A DNA stretch of 64,000 bases from Caldilineaceae bacterium (GTDB lineage Bacteria > Chloroflexota > Anaerolineae > Caldilineales > Caldilineaceae): NCBI GenBank assembly GCA_022821585.1, contig JAJEDI010000050.1, positions 186,001 through 250,000 on the forward strand, given 5' to 3'. Below, in pieces: positions 26,909 through 36,222 of the stretch (its first letter is position 1; every line of letters starts with the position of its first letter). The translations under genes and the position numbers were made by a program. Under the pieces are notes generated by a model. The model saw only the letters and a list, made by a program, of their open reading frames with translations. It did not search any database and had not been told where the DNA came from.

Positions 26909-28228
26909 ATGAACAGAAACACAGTTTGCACTTTTGTCCTCGCCTTGCTTCTGGCCGGCTGCGGCCGGCTGGATGTGGGTATTGGGCCGCTGCTGCGGGA
27001 CGTGACAGTGGCGCCCGATCAGATTTCTCCCAACGCCGACGGTGACACCGACGTTACCGAGATACGCTATACGCTCAGCCGCTCCGCTTACGTCAGCATC
27101 TTTTTTGAAGATGAGGAAGGCGAACGGTTCTACTTTCGCAAGGACCGACGCCGCTCTCCCGGCAACTACAGTGTGCTGTGGGGTGGTGTGATGGATGAAC
27201 CCGCAGTTGAGCAGATGGATGGCGGGACCAATGAAATCCTCAGTCGAGTCCTGCCGGACGGGAAGTACCGCTGGTTCATTCAGGCTTTGGACGACAGCGC
27301 CAACTCGGAGACTGCGGACGGCGCCATCACCCTGGAGAACGGCGACACGGAAGTGCCGAGATTGGAAAGCTTTGCGGTCATGCCCACGGTATTCCGTCCC
27401 AATCTGGACGGCTTGCGGGACGACTGGGTTAGCATCTCTTACAACCTGACGAAGGAGGTGCAGAACATTCAAGTCTACCTTGTGGACCCAGACAGGCCTA
27501 GTCTGAAGGTGCACATCGCGGAGGGGCCGAACACCATCGAACCTGAGGAAGCCGGCAATCACACATATAAGTATTTTGGCGGCGTGGACTTAAACGCAGA
27601 ACCACCTCCTGACGGCGATTACCTGGTGGTTGGCGAGGCAAACGATCTTGCCGGGAATCGCGTGCGAGTGACTCGGACACTAACGATAGAAATGGGAGGC
27701 AGGCCGCGGGCTGACGTAGTTCAGGGCGAGATCGACTGGGTAAACGAAGTCAATCGAGTCGTTAGTGTCCCGCTCGGTCAGAAGCTGTGCTTCAGCGCCC
27801 TTGTGAAGAATGAAGGCGATGTGCCTGTCCGCACCAATGGTCCCTGGCCGGGGCAGGAGTACCAATTCCCCGAGGACTTCATCAATGAGACCTTCAACAC
27901 GATCGCTTCGAGGCCAGAAAACCTGGGCAAGTACTGGTTTGAACGGCCCGGTGTGTTTCGGTTTGGACTCAATTTCAGCACAACCGGTTATCCCTATCCC
28001 TTCCGGTGGGCTATCGGACGCCAGGAGGACCTGGAAAACCTTGAAATCGAAGGTGAAAGTGCCTGGTATCTGATGCCCGGAAAATCAGGCGAGGTCAGCG
28101 GCTGCATACTTTTCGAAGGGAGGCCGCCAGGTGGGAACGTTCTGTGGTGGGGCGGGTTGATTCATGAGGCCTATGGCCATCCCAACGATTTCATCGACCG
28201 TATTACCGTAAATGTAGGTACAGAGTAG
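26909..28228 (+). CDS. Lipoprotein with two FlgD-like immunoglobulin repeats
   Basis: A 439-aa predicted lipoprotein; the signal peptide ends with LLLAGC (Cys near residue 18). Two repeats of the FlgD-Ig type are visible. Each has an N-x-DG motif (SPNADGDTD near 37; RPNLDGLRDD near 171), a YxL beta strand, an xxGxY/H..WGG or YFGG turn, and a closing PDGxYxxxxxA strand (near 125 and 235). The last 190 residues are a separate, unrecognised domain with Trp- and Gly-rich sequence. It likely sits on the outside of the cell as a structural or binding protein. No enzymatic motif is seen. Confidence 0.75.
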   Translation: MNRNTVCTFVLALLLAGCGRLDVGIGPLLRDVTVAPDQISPNADGDTDVTEIRYTLSRSAYVSIFFEDEEGERFYFRKDRRRSPGNYSVLWGGVMDEPAVEQMDGGTNEILSRVLPDGKYRWFIQALDDSANSETADGAITLENGDTEVPRLESFAVMPTVFRPNLDGLRDDWVSISYNLTKEVQNIQVYLVDPDRPSLKVHIAEGPNTIEPEEAGNHTYKYFGGVDLNAEPPPDGDYLVVGEANDLAGNRVRVTRTLTIEMGGRPRADVVQGEIDWVNEVNRVVSVPLGQKLCFSALVKNEGDVPVRTNGPWPGQEYQFPEDFINETFNTIASRPENLGKYWFERPGVFRFGLNFSTTGYPYPFRWAIGRQEDLENLEIEGESAWYLMPGKSGEVSGCILFEGRPPGGNVLWWGGLIHEAYGHPNDFIDRITVNVGTE

Positions 28229-28252
28229 ACGCCAAGCCAGATCCTTGGCGTC
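28228..28252. terminator. Perfect hairpin between lipoprotein and glycosyltransferase genes
   Basis: GACGCCAAG (28228-28236) pairs fully with CTTGGCGTC (28244-28252) around a 7-nt loop, starting at the last base of the lipoprotein stop codon. No T-run follows, so it may be a transcript-stabilising or processing hairpin rather than a classical terminator. Confidence 0.45.
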
Positions 28253-28274
28253 AGACCAGATTCCAAACAGATTT

Positions 28275-29279
28275 ATGCGCTTGGCAGTCATTATCGTCTC
28301 CTACAATGTGCGCGAGTTGCTGCGCCGCTGCCTGCATAGCGTATTTGACTCGGCAAGGCAAAGCGACGACTGGCTAGTTGTTGACGTAACGGTCGTCGAC
28401 AACGCCAGTCACGACGGCAGCGCGCCGATGGTGGCCGATACGTTCCCGCAGGCGAATCTCATCGCCATGACCGAGAACCTTGGCTTTACGCGCGCCAATA
28501 ACTTCGCGCTCAGAGGGTTGGGATTTGGCGTAGACAGAGAGGAACGCGCTGCCTCGGCCCCCGATCTTGTTCTCCTCCTGAATCCGGACACAGAGGTGGT
28601 GGACGACGCGTTGGGCAAGCTGGTCACTTTCATGCGAGACAACCCGACTGCGGGCGTGTGCGGCCCGCGATTGCATTATGGAGACGGCGCGCTGCAACAT
28701 GGAGGCTTTGCGTTTCCAGGGCTGGGGCAAATCGCTCTCGATCTCATTCCACTGACGGGGCTGCCGGGCCTGAGCCGCCTGGTGCATCGGCTCTTGCAAA
28801 GCAGATTGAACGGTCGGTATTCGCGCCGGCAATGGCTGGGGGTCGCGCCATTTCCGGTCGACTTCGTACTCGGTGCTGCGCTGATGGCGCGGGGAGAGAG
28901 TATCCGCGCAGTGGGCCTGCTGGATGAAGGCTACTTCATGTACTGTGAGGAGATGGACTGGTGCCTGCGCATGCGCGAAACGGGTAGGCCGACCTATGCG
29001 GTTCCTACAGCGCAGATAGTCCACTACGAAGGCCGCAGCAGCCGCCAGGTCCGCTGGCGGTCATTCGAAAGGCTGTGGGCCAGCCGCTTCCGCTTCTTCA
29101 GAATCCATGCACACCGCTATCCGCAGGGATTCCATCTGCTTTTGCGGCCACTCGTGCGGCTGGGACTGGGCTTGAACGGGATGGCCGCCCGGCGCCAGTT
29201 TTCCCGCGGCCGTCTCAGCGGCGATCGGTTGGGGGAGCAGCTGGATGCGTATGCAAAGGTGCTGAGCTTCGGTGGGTAG
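28275..29279 (+). CDS. Family 2 glycosyltransferase (rhamnosyltransferase WbbL-like)
   Basis: A 334-aa GT-A fold glycosyltransferase. The N-terminus VIIVSYNVRELLRRCL, the NxSxDGS block (VDNASHDGSAPM), LLLNPDTEV as the DxD-equivalent metal site near 98-106, and EEMDWCLRMRETG near 226-238 are classic for WbbL/RfbN rhamnosyltransferases that build cell-surface polysaccharide. The catalytic domain is cytoplasmic. I chose the ATG at 28275; an in-frame TTG at 28245 lies inside the upstream hairpin. It is followed by a second GT2 gene 63 nt downstream. Confidence 0.9.
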   Translation: MRLAVIIVSYNVRELLRRCLHSVFDSARQSDDWLVVDVTVVDNASHDGSAPMVADTFPQANLIAMTENLGFTRANNFALRGLGFGVDREERAASAPDLVLLLNPDTEVVDDALGKLVTFMRDNPTAGVCGPRLHYGDGALQHGGFAFPGLGQIALDLIPLTGLPGLSRLVHRLLQSRLNGRYSRRQWLGVAPFPVDFVLGAALMARGESIRAVGLLDEGYFMYCEEMDWCLRMRETGRPTYAVPTAQIVHYEGRSSRQVRWRSFERLWASRFRFFRIHAHRYPQGFHLLLRPLVRLGLGLNGMAARRQFSRGRLSGDRLGEQLDAYAKVLSFGG

Positions 29280-29342
29280 GAATAATTTGCGCAGTTGCGG
29301 ACGTGGGGCGGATGAGGGTCTGCGCAACGGAGGACTTTCGGG

Positions 29343-30113
29343 TTGACTTTGCGCCTTACAGCAGTAATCCTCACCAAGGACGAATCTGAAAACGTTGCGG
29401 ACTGCATCGCCGCACTGAAGGGCTGGACTGACGAAGTCGTGGTCTGGGACTCGTGCAGCCTGGATGATACGCGGGGCGTTGCCAAAGAGGCGGGCGCTCG
29501 CGTGGTCGCGCGTCCATTTGACGACTATGGCAGGCAGCGGCAGGCCGCGCTTGACAGCATCAACAGTGAATGGATTCTGTTCATTGACGCGGACGAACGG
29601 GCCACGCCAGCGCTGGCACGTGAGATCTTGCAAGCATGCCAAGATAGGCGCCGCGCCGGATTCTGGATTCCTCGCCGCAACTTTATCGTTGGCCGTGAAA
29701 TGCAGGGGGGCGGATTTTTCCCGGATTTTCAGTTGCGCCTTTTGCGTAGGGGCTGCGCCCGCTACGACCTACGCAGAGAGGTTCACGAAGTCGTCATCCT
29801 GGAGGGAGAAGACGGTATTCTGGCGGAGCCGCTGCTTCACTACAACTATGCAGACTGGCGGCAGTTTCACTGCAAGCAGCGCAACTACGCCAGCTACGAA
29901 GCCAGGATTCTCGAAGAGCAGGGCATTCGCCCGCGACCGCACAATTTGGTCCTTCAGCCGGTACGTGAGCTGCGGCGCCGCTTTCTTACGCTCAAGGGAT
30001 GGCGCGACGGCTTACACGGGTTACGAATCGCGCTGCTACTCGCCTGGTACTATGGTTTTATTCCCTACTGGCTGCTGATTGCGGACCCTCACACCGGGAG
30101 CGGTCGCAAGTAA
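29343..30113 (+). CDS. Family 2 glycosyltransferase (WaaE/KdtX-like)
   Basis: A 256-aa GT2 enzyme. The N-terminal AVILTKDESENVADCIAAL and the DSxSxDDT block (DSCSLDDTRGVA) bind the nucleotide; FIDADERATP near 78-87 is the DxD metal motif. RLLRRGCARYDLRREVHEVV near 137-156 matches lipopolysaccharide core beta-glucosyltransferases of the WaaE type. The start is a TTG with GGAGGA 8-9 nt upstream. It ends just before the convergent tyrosine recombinase gene. Together with the preceding genes it suggests a small surface-glycan cluster. Confidence 0.9.
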   Translation: MTLRLTAVILTKDESENVADCIAALKGWTDEVVVWDSCSLDDTRGVAKEAGARVVARPFDDYGRQRQAALDSINSEWILFIDADERATPALAREILQACQDRRRAGFWIPRRNFIVGREMQGGGFFPDFQLRLLRRGCARYDLRREVHEVVILEGEDGILAEPLLHYNYADWRQFHCKQRNYASYEARILEEQGIRPRPHNLVLQPVRELRRRFLTLKGWRDGLHGLRIALLLAWYYGFIPYWLLIADPHTGSGRK

Positions 30114-30150
30114 GGCTTCCGGCCGGTCGAGGCTTGACGCTTCCCTCTAC

Positions 30151-31140
30151 TCACTTCGATTCAAACGCCTCGCGATGGGCGTCGCGCACCGCGTTGTCCT
30201 CAAGTTTAGCGTAGATGCGGGTCGTGTTCGGGCTTGCGTGTCCCAGCGCCGTCTGGGTGACGGCCAGATCGTGTGTGGTCTGGTAGATGCGGGTGGCGAA
30301 ATAGTGGCGGAGCGCGTGGGGGGTTATGCCTTTTGCGCCGAGGCCTGAGGACTCGGCCAGGCGGCGAATGGTGTTTTGGACGGATTGGGTCGACAGGGGC
30401 AGAATTTTCGGGCCGGCCTTTCTGTCATGGCGGGCAAAGACCGGCAGTTCGGACAGTGGTCGGCCAGTCGCGCCGTCGAACCGTTGCCTCGCGTGCAGGT
30501 AGTGGTGGATCGCCTCCCATGACCGTTCGTCGAAGTAGACGCGGCGGACTTTGTTGCCCTTGCCGACGACCCACACAGCCCTATCTTGGTCTTCCAACTG
30601 CTTGCGCGTGATGCTAACCAGTTCGCCGACGCGCAGCCCCGTGCAACGCAGCGTCTCGACGATGGCGATGTCGCGCAGCTTGGCAAGCCGTTCACGCGGA
30701 TCATCCGGGCGGCGCAGGACGGACTCGCGTGCTGCAGTGACGAGTAGCTCCATTTCCTCAGGGCGGGGGGGATGAGGTATCAACTCCGGCGGGCGTTGAT
30801 TTCTGCGAACGTGCTTGATCCCTTCCTGCAGGCGCGCCAACTCCTGCGGCGTGAAGGGCAACCAGCCTCGTACCTGCAGGTAGCTCACCCAGGCCATCAT
30901 GGCGGCCAGGTAGGTGGTCAGCGTTCGCTGGCCGATGCTGGCCGCCTCCAGGAGCCAGGTAGAAAACGCCAGCAAGCGGTCGACGTCCAGGTCTTCAAGG
31001 TCCTTGACTTCCGGCGGGATCCCCTTTTCGGCCAGATATTGGCGGAAGAGGTTCATGGCCGTTCGGTAGGTACGGCGCGTATAGGCCGTTCCGGTGTCGG
31101 CAGCTTCAAGATAGCTCTCGATAGTGGAAGAAATAGACAT
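30151..31140 (-). CDS. Tyrosine recombinase / integrase (XerC/XerD-like)
   Basis: A 329-aa site-specific recombinase. A SAM-like core-binding domain lies in the first 100 residues. The catalytic residues are all present: Arg in LRCTGLRVGEL, Lys in VVGKGNKVRRV, His-x-x-Arg in HALRHYFATRI, His in LGHASPNTTRIY and the nucleophilic Tyr in that last motif. Length and composition fit XerC/XerD, but the gene stands alone. It could be the chromosome-dimer resolvase or belong to an integrated element; no attachment-site repeat or tRNA was seen nearby. The ATG at 31140 was chosen over a TTG at 31155. Confidence 0.9.
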   Translation of the reverse strand: MSISSTIESYLEAADTGTAYTRRTYRTAMNLFRQYLAEKGIPPEVKDLEDLDVDRLLAFSTWLLEAASIGQRTLTTYLAAMMAWVSYLQVRGWLPFTPQELARLQEGIKHVRRNQRPPELIPHPPRPEEMELLVTAARESVLRRPDDPRERLAKLRDIAIVETLRCTGLRVGELVSITRKQLEDQDRAVWVVGKGNKVRRVYFDERSWEAIHHYLHARQRFDGATGRPLSELPVFARHDRKAGPKILPLSTQSVQNTIRRLAESSGLGAKGITPHALRHYFATRIYQTTHDLAVTQTALGHASPNTTRIYAKLEDNAVRDAHREAFESK

Positions 31141-31182
31141 CAGGTTGCCTGCCAAGAGACCAGCAAGAGCTGGGCCCCCAAG

Positions 31183-31207
31183 AAAAAGCCGCAGTCAGCA
31201 GCGGTCA
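31183..31207 (-). terminator. Weak terminator downstream of the amidohydrolase gene
   Basis: On the minus strand a short CCGC/GCGG stem overlapping the stop region is followed by CTTTTTCTT. The four-pair stem makes this a weak call. Confidence 0.3.
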
Positions 31208-32842
31208 TGCTCGCCGTCCCGGACCGGAAACGATGCGACCCGGGGTGGCCCCGGTGTGGGCGCCATCTCTGTAGACTCGTTCGCCGTTAACCCAGACATT
31301 GCGCACACCGACTGAGAGTTGGTGAGGGTCGGTAAATGTAGCACGGTCGGCGACTGTCTCCGGATCGAAGATCACAACGTCGGCAAAGAAGCCCTCACGC
31401 AACTGGCCCCGGTCACGCAGTCCGAGCCGGTCGCAGAGTGCGGATGACATTTTGCGCACCGCGTCCTCCAGCGAAATTACCTTTTCTTCGCGCACGTACT
31501 TTCCGAGCAGGCGGCTGTAGGTGCCGTAGGCGCGTGGATGATAGGGGCCGGTCGGCGCGGCCCAGGCCGGATCCAGCCCACCTGCGTCGGTGGAGATCGT
31601 GATCCAGGGCTGCTGAAGCTGACGCCGCAGGTTCTCTTCGCTCATCACAAAGTAGAAGGTGCTGATGCGCTGCTCTTCGGAAGCGAGCAGGTCCATGGCC
31701 GCGTCGGGCCAGTCCACACCCAGTTCTGCTGCGGTTTCCGAGAGAAGCTTGCCCACATACTGCTGATTTTCCTCCTTAAGGAAGCCGACCGGCATTACGC
31801 CCTGCGGTCCTACGAGGTCGGCCATCGCTTCCCAGTCACCGGTTGGATTGAGGGCAGCTTCCTTTATCTTGGCGCGCATAGCGCCATCGCGAATGTTCTC
31901 ATACAGCTTGTCGCCGGCTGCAGCCCAAGGGGGCAACACAGAAGTCAGCCCGGTTCCAGCCGCCGGGTATGTGTACATATCGGCGGTGACATCAGTCCCC
32001 TGTGACCGGGCCTCGGTGATGCGCTCCATGGCTGAGGCCATTTTGTGCCAGTTGCGGGTTCCGGCCGCTTTCAAGTGATAGATCTGGACCGGGACATCGG
32101 CGTTGCGTCCAATCGACAGCGCCTCCTCCAGCCCTTCAAGAAAAGCGTCGGCTTCCGAGCGCAGGTGGGTGATGTAGATGCCGTTGTAGGGACGGAAGGC
32201 GCTGGCGATCTCGATGATTTCGTCGGTGGCGGCATAACTGGAAGGCGGATAGATGAGCGCGAAAGAGACGCCGAAAGCCCCATCCTCCATGGCCTCGGCG
32301 GTAACGCGCTTCATCGCGGCCATCTCGTCGTCGGTGGGGGGTCGCATGTCCATGCCCATGGCGTATTTGCGAAGTGTGCCCCCGCCGAGAAAGGAGCCGA
32401 TATTGGGAGAAACGCCCTGATCGGTCATGGCCTCCAACCAGTCGCGAAACCGGGTCCAGGAGGCCGTACGCTCGGCCCACTCGGGATTCAGCAGTTGTGT
32501 GAACTGATGGACGGGCAGTTCGGCGCTGTTTCTGCCGCCAACGGGGGCGGGCGTCGATCCCTCGCCCATCACCTCCGTGGTGACGCCCTGGGAGATCTTG
32601 GACAGGCTGCGGCCGTCCACCATAAGCGACAGGATCGAGTGGCTGAGGATGTCGACGAATCCGGGACAAACAACGTGGCCAGCCGCGTCCACGACCTCGG
32701 CACAGTTCTCGGTTGGGATGGCGCCAGGTGGAGCGACTGCCGAGATGCGGTCGTTTGTCAGGGCTACATCCCCGTAGCGCCAGGGAGAGCCCGAGCCGTC
32801 GACTATACGGGCATTTCGAATGAGGGTAGTCTGTTCAGGCAT
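31205..32842 (-). CDS. N-acyl-D-amino-acid deacylase-like amidohydrolase
   Basis: A 545-aa TIM-barrel amidohydrolase of the D-aminoacylase/dihydroorotase-related group, which removes acyl groups from N-acyl-D-amino acids. The beta-sandwich N-terminus (RNARIVDGSG) and SQGVTTEVMGEG block are clear. His ligands in ITHLRSEAD near 220 and IYHLKAAG near 250, and the catalytic Asp in ISTDAGG near 385, are present. The first metal motif, normally DxHxH, reads VDILSHS, so one His is missing. The ATG at 32842 was chosen because the upstream extension to 33058 shows no family sequence. Its substrate may differ from classical D-aminoacylases. Confidence 0.88.
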   Translation of the reverse strand: MPEQTTLIRNARIVDGSGSPWRYGDVALTNDRISAVAPPGAIPTENCAEVVDAAGHVVCPGFVDILSHSILSLMVDGRSLSKISQGVTTEVMGEGSTPAPVGGRNSAELPVHQFTQLLNPEWAERTASWTRFRDWLEAMTDQGVSPNIGSFLGGGTLRKYAMGMDMRPPTDDEMAAMKRVTAEAMEDGAFGVSFALIYPPSSYAATDEIIEIASAFRPYNGIYITHLRSEADAFLEGLEEALSIGRNADVPVQIYHLKAAGTRNWHKMASAMERITEARSQGTDVTADMYTYPAAGTGLTSVLPPWAAAGDKLYENIRDGAMRAKIKEAALNPTGDWEAMADLVGPQGVMPVGFLKEENQQYVGKLLSETAAELGVDWPDAAMDLLASEEQRISTFYFVMSEENLRRQLQQPWITISTDAGGLDPAWAAPTGPYHPRAYGTYSRLLGKYVREEKVISLEDAVRKMSSALCDRLGLRDRGQLREGFFADVVIFDPETVADRATFTDPHQLSVGVRNVWVNGERVYRDGAHTGATPGRIVSGPGRRA

Positions 32843-33258
32843 TCTGAATTGGTACTGATCTGAGGAACAGGGTGAGTGTCGTCTACAAAAATGGTACTCG
32901 ACACATGCGGATGCGTCAAGACTGAAGGGGATGTCAATTGCCGGGTGGAGAATGGATTCCGGGAGGTCACTGCAAGGTTGGCGGGGACACTGGATTGACG
33001 GTTCAGCCAGGAAAGAGTGTCCGAACAGACGGGTCCTCTCTGCGAGTGCAAGGAGCATTCAGGCGGTTGGAAACCGTTTTGGGGGCGCTGCCACTACTGT
33101 AAAACGTTGTAGACTGGATTTCTTGATATGATATAATCCTTGAGGCCTGTGGAACAGCGCTGAAGCGTTCGTCAGCTTGTCAGAGGCGTGAGCCCAGAGC
33201 TTGCATATTCAAACATTCGGACTTGTGAAGTGATTCGGCGCTTCTTTGCTGCTCTTCA
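32843..33258. other. Divergent intergenic region between amidohydrolase and peptidase
   Basis: These 416 bases separate two divergently transcribed genes. The clear element is a rightward promoter at 33107-33137; I could not identify a convincing leftward one. Short frames here lack ribosome sites. Confidence 0.4.
33107..33137 (+). promoter_or_regulatory. Promoter of the S8 peptidase gene
   Basis: A perfect TATAAT (33132-33137) with a TGA extension (33129-33131) and a -35-like TTGTAG at 33107-33112, 19 nt upstream. It predicts a leader of about 115 nt. Confidence 0.65.
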
Positions 33259-34725
33259 ATGGCTACTTCTTCCTTAAATCGCGCAGTTCTCATTCCCCTC
33301 AGCCTCATTCTACTACTCTCATTACTATCTTCCTGTTCGGGTAGACCGCGGTCTCCACGACTGATAGGGAAAAAGGAAACATACGCGTCCGGCCGCATCC
33401 TGATCAAGTTCAATTCCGGCTTTTCCTCCGTTTCGATGACGGAGACGGCCGAAAAGTTCGAACTGCGTCCTTCGTCGATTTCCTGCGGCTCGGTCCATTT
33501 GCACAGTGTGCGGCCGGGAACGGAACTGGAAGCGGCGGAGGCATTCATGCTGGATCCAGCGGTGGAATACGCCGAACCGGATTTCTTGATCTTTGCGGCT
33601 GCGGCTGGCGCGGATGCTGCAGAGGAGGGACAAGTACTAGGGGATAGCGGCGTTATATCCAGAGAAATGCAAGCCGTTTTGCGGGCCACGAATGATGAGG
33701 GAACGCCCAACGACCCCTTTTACGGAAGACAATGGGGGCTGGCCAAGATCGAAGCTGAAGCGGCCTGGAAGGTTTCCACCGGCAGCAATGTAATTGTTGC
33801 GGTGATTGATTCCGGCGTCGATCTGGACCATCCTGAGCTGTCAGGGCGTGTATTGGAGGGGTACGATTTTGTCAACGAAGACACCGAAGCGGACGACGAT
33901 TACGGTCACGGAACTCTGGTGGCTGGGGTCGTTGCGGCCGCTGCACATAACGACAGAGGTATTGCGGGCCTGGCCTGGGACGCCCAGATATTGCCGGTGA
34001 AGGTTCTGGACAACCAGGGTCAGGGCGTGAGCAGCAACCTTACGTGCGCCCTCTATTGGGCTGCGGACGAGGGCGCAGACGTCATCAACATCAGTATCAT
34101 CAGTTTTGGCCCATCATTTGGAATGCAGAGTGCGATCAACTACGCCGCCAATGAAGGGGCACTTATTTTCTCGGCGTCCGGAAACCTCTATGAACAGGGA
34201 AATCCCGTTACCTATCCTGCTGCGCTCGATAACGTAATTGCCGTCGGTGCCACTGACAGAGACGATGCCCACGCCTGGTTCTCAAGCGCGGGCACCTTTG
34301 TAGATGTGGCGGCGCCCGGAGTAGGCATTTACAGCCCGTTTCCCCCCACGCATGAAGAGTATCGATCAGTGAACGGAACGAGCCTGGCGACGCCTCACGT
34401 CGTGGGACTGGCTGCACTGGTCCTGTCTGCAGCTCCTGGCCTGTCCTCTGAAGAGGTGGAAGAGGTTATACAGCAGAGCGCGGTCGATCTTGGTGATGCC
34501 AGCAAGGACGACAAGTTCGGTCACGGGAGAATCGATGCTTCCGCGGCGATGTCGCTCACCATTTCCTCTTTGCCTGTGCACCTGCTGCTGCCCAGCGTGA
34601 ATTCGCCCGCACCGACCGAAACAGCGACAGCTACCCCATCGCCGACTGCCGATACGACTCCCGGCTCTACCCCTACCCCGAGTCCAACACCGACTCCCAG
34701 TCCTACTCCGACACGAAGCCAGTAG
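33259..34725 (+). CDS. Subtilisin-like S8 serine protease lipoprotein with TPSP tail
   Basis: A 488-aa secreted protease. The hydrophobic N-terminus ends in a lipobox-like LLSSC near residue 26. Residues 40-115 resemble an inhibitor-type propeptide (ILIKFNSG and EYAEPDF). The catalytic triad is Asp in VIDSGVDLDHPE near 184, His in DYGHGTLVAGV near 217 and Ser in NGTSLATPHVVG near 376, with an oxyanion Asn in SASGN near 314. The last 45 residues are a Pro/Thr/Ser repeat (TPSPTPTPSPTPT) that probably acts as a wall-spanning or glycosylated stalk. Likely role: extracellular protein degradation or maturation. Confidence 0.94.
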   Translation: MATSSLNRAVLIPLSLILLLSLLSSCSGRPRSPRLIGKKETYASGRILIKFNSGFSSVSMTETAEKFELRPSSISCGSVHLHSVRPGTELEAAEAFMLDPAVEYAEPDFLIFAAAAGADAAEEGQVLGDSGVISREMQAVLRATNDEGTPNDPFYGRQWGLAKIEAEAAWKVSTGSNVIVAVIDSGVDLDHPELSGRVLEGYDFVNEDTEADDDYGHGTLVAGVVAAAAHNDRGIAGLAWDAQILPVKVLDNQGQGVSSNLTCALYWAADEGADVINISIISFGPSFGMQSAINYAANEGALIFSASGNLYEQGNPVTYPAALDNVIAVGATDRDDAHAWFSSAGTFVDVAAPGVGIYSPFPPTHEEYRSVNGTSLATPHVVGLAALVLSAAPGLSSEEVEEVIQQSAVDLGDASKDDKFGHGRIDASAAMSLTISSLPVHLLLPSVNSPAPTETATATPSPTADTTPGSTPTPSPTPTPSPTPTRSQ

Positions 34726-34759
34726 CTAAACTTGCTTAGCATGCGTTGCGACCAGAGGC

Positions 34760-34791
34760 GGATACGAGGACAACTCCAAGTGCTCGTATCC
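34760..34791. terminator. Perfect hairpin between convergent peptidase and aminotransferase genes
   Basis: GGATACGAG (34760-34768) pairs with CTCGTATCC (34783-34791) around a 14-nt loop. It lies between two convergent stop codons, fitting a bidirectional terminator, though neither side has a T-run. Confidence 0.5.
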
Positions 34792-34799
34792 TGCGGCTG

Positions 34800-36074
34800 C
34801 TATACGCCGTAGCGCCTTACGAAACGGTACATCCGCTCCAGAGCGATTTCGAGTTTTGGCATTTCGACCGGGTAGGCGCAACGCACATGGCCCTCGCCCC
34901 CGGCCCCAAAACCGCTGCCTGGAATCACGGCCACGCGTTCCTCGTATAAGAGCTTGTCGGCAAACTCAAACTCATCCATACCGGTGCGCTGAACGCTGGG
35001 AAACGCATAGAATGCGCCCTTGGGCTCAAAGCAGTCCAGGCCTATTTCGTTGAGGCCGTCGACGAGAAAACGGCGGCGTTCTCCGTAGCTGGCCACCATC
35101 TCCTGAACTGCGGACTCTGCGGCGGGGTCGGTCAGTGCGCGTAAGGCGGCGGCCTGCCCCCCGGTGGGCGCCGACATGATCAGGTATTGGTGGATTCGCC
35201 GCATGGCACCGAGCAATTCCGCCGGGCCTGCGGCATAGCCAATGCGCCAGCCGGTCATGGCGTAGTCTTTGCTCATCCCGCCGAGGTGAATGGTGCGCTC
35301 GGCCATGCCGGGCAGAGCAGCGAACATGACGTGCTCGTGGTCATCGTAGACGAGGCGATCGTATATTTCGTCGGAGATGACGATCAGGTCGTGTTTTTCA
35401 GCTACCTGTGCGATGGCTGTGAGCTCCTCACGGTTCATAACGGCGCCGGTCGGATTGCAGGGATAGCCTATGAGCAGGACCTTGGTGCGCGGGGTGATGG
35501 CCTCCTCCAGTTGTTCCGGAGTCAGGACGAAGTTGTTGGAGGCGTAGGTGGGAATGTCGACAACCGAGCCTCCGGCCAGAATCACGTCGGCAGTGTAGGA
35601 TACGAAGCAGGGCTGGGGCACGAGCACCTCGTCGCCCGGGTCGAGCAACGCCTGCATGGCCAGGTACATTGCCTCACTGACGCCGACTGTGATGAGTACT
35701 TCGGTGCCGGCGTCATATGCCGGCGCGTCGTAAAGGTTCGTCAGCATGCCGGCCACAGCTTCGCGCAGTTCCAATGTACCGGCGTTGGACGTATAGGAGG
35801 TGTCCCCTTGCAGCAGGCTATCCGTCCCGGCGTGGAGAACCGGCTTGGGGGTTACGTAGTCAGGCTCTCCTATTCCCAGGCTGATCACGTCATCCATGGT
35901 CGTAGCGAGATCGAAAAAGCGTCGAATCGGAGAGGGCGGCACGCGCTGTACGCGGCTGCTCAGGCGGCTTTCCAGCGAGCGTCGTAAGCCTGTAGCCTGG
36001 TTGCCCTGTTCGTCGCCGGTGTTGGGCATTATCACGGTCGGAGCTTCAGGAGAATTCATAAGTATCGTATTCAT
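34800..36074 (-). CDS. Class I/II PLP-dependent aminotransferase (AspC-like)
   Basis: A 424-aa fold-type I aminotransferase for aspartate, aromatic or related amino acids. Blocks include ISLGIGEPDY (substrate Gly/Pro region), YPCNPTGA with the PLP-contacting Asn, DEIYDRLVYD with the pyridine-N Asp, and the Schiff-base Lys in GMSKDYAMTGWRIGY. The Arg that binds the substrate carboxylate is in HVRCAYP near the end. About 30 N-terminal residues precede the family core. I chose the ATG at 36074; ATGs at 36113 and 36059 are also in frame. The specific amino acid pair cannot be assigned. Confidence 0.92.
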   Translation of the reverse strand: MNTILMNSPEAPTVIMPNTGDEQGNQATGLRRSLESRLSSRVQRVPPSPIRRFFDLATTMDDVISLGIGEPDYVTPKPVLHAGTDSLLQGDTSYTSNAGTLELREAVAGMLTNLYDAPAYDAGTEVLITVGVSEAMYLAMQALLDPGDEVLVPQPCFVSYTADVILAGGSVVDIPTYASNNFVLTPEQLEEAITPRTKVLLIGYPCNPTGAVMNREELTAIAQVAEKHDLIVISDEIYDRLVYDDHEHVMFAALPGMAERTIHLGGMSKDYAMTGWRIGYAAGPAELLGAMRRIHQYLIMSAPTGGQAAALRALTDPAAESAVQEMVASYGERRRFLVDGLNEIGLDCFEPKGAFYAFPSVQRTGMDEFEFADKLLYEERVAVIPGSGFGAGGEGHVRCAYPVEMPKLEIALERMYRFVRRYGV

Positions 36075-36222
36075 CTCTTGGTGGTCTTTTGCGGTGGGGG
36101 CCGGTAATCTCATCGTCGGCAGGCCTCCCTGGGGAAACCCCGGGCATCTGCGTTTCTGCCAAAAGCCTTTTCAGCCGATTGCACAACGGTCAGCGACTTA
36201 ACCGAGCCGTTGCCGGCCCGTT

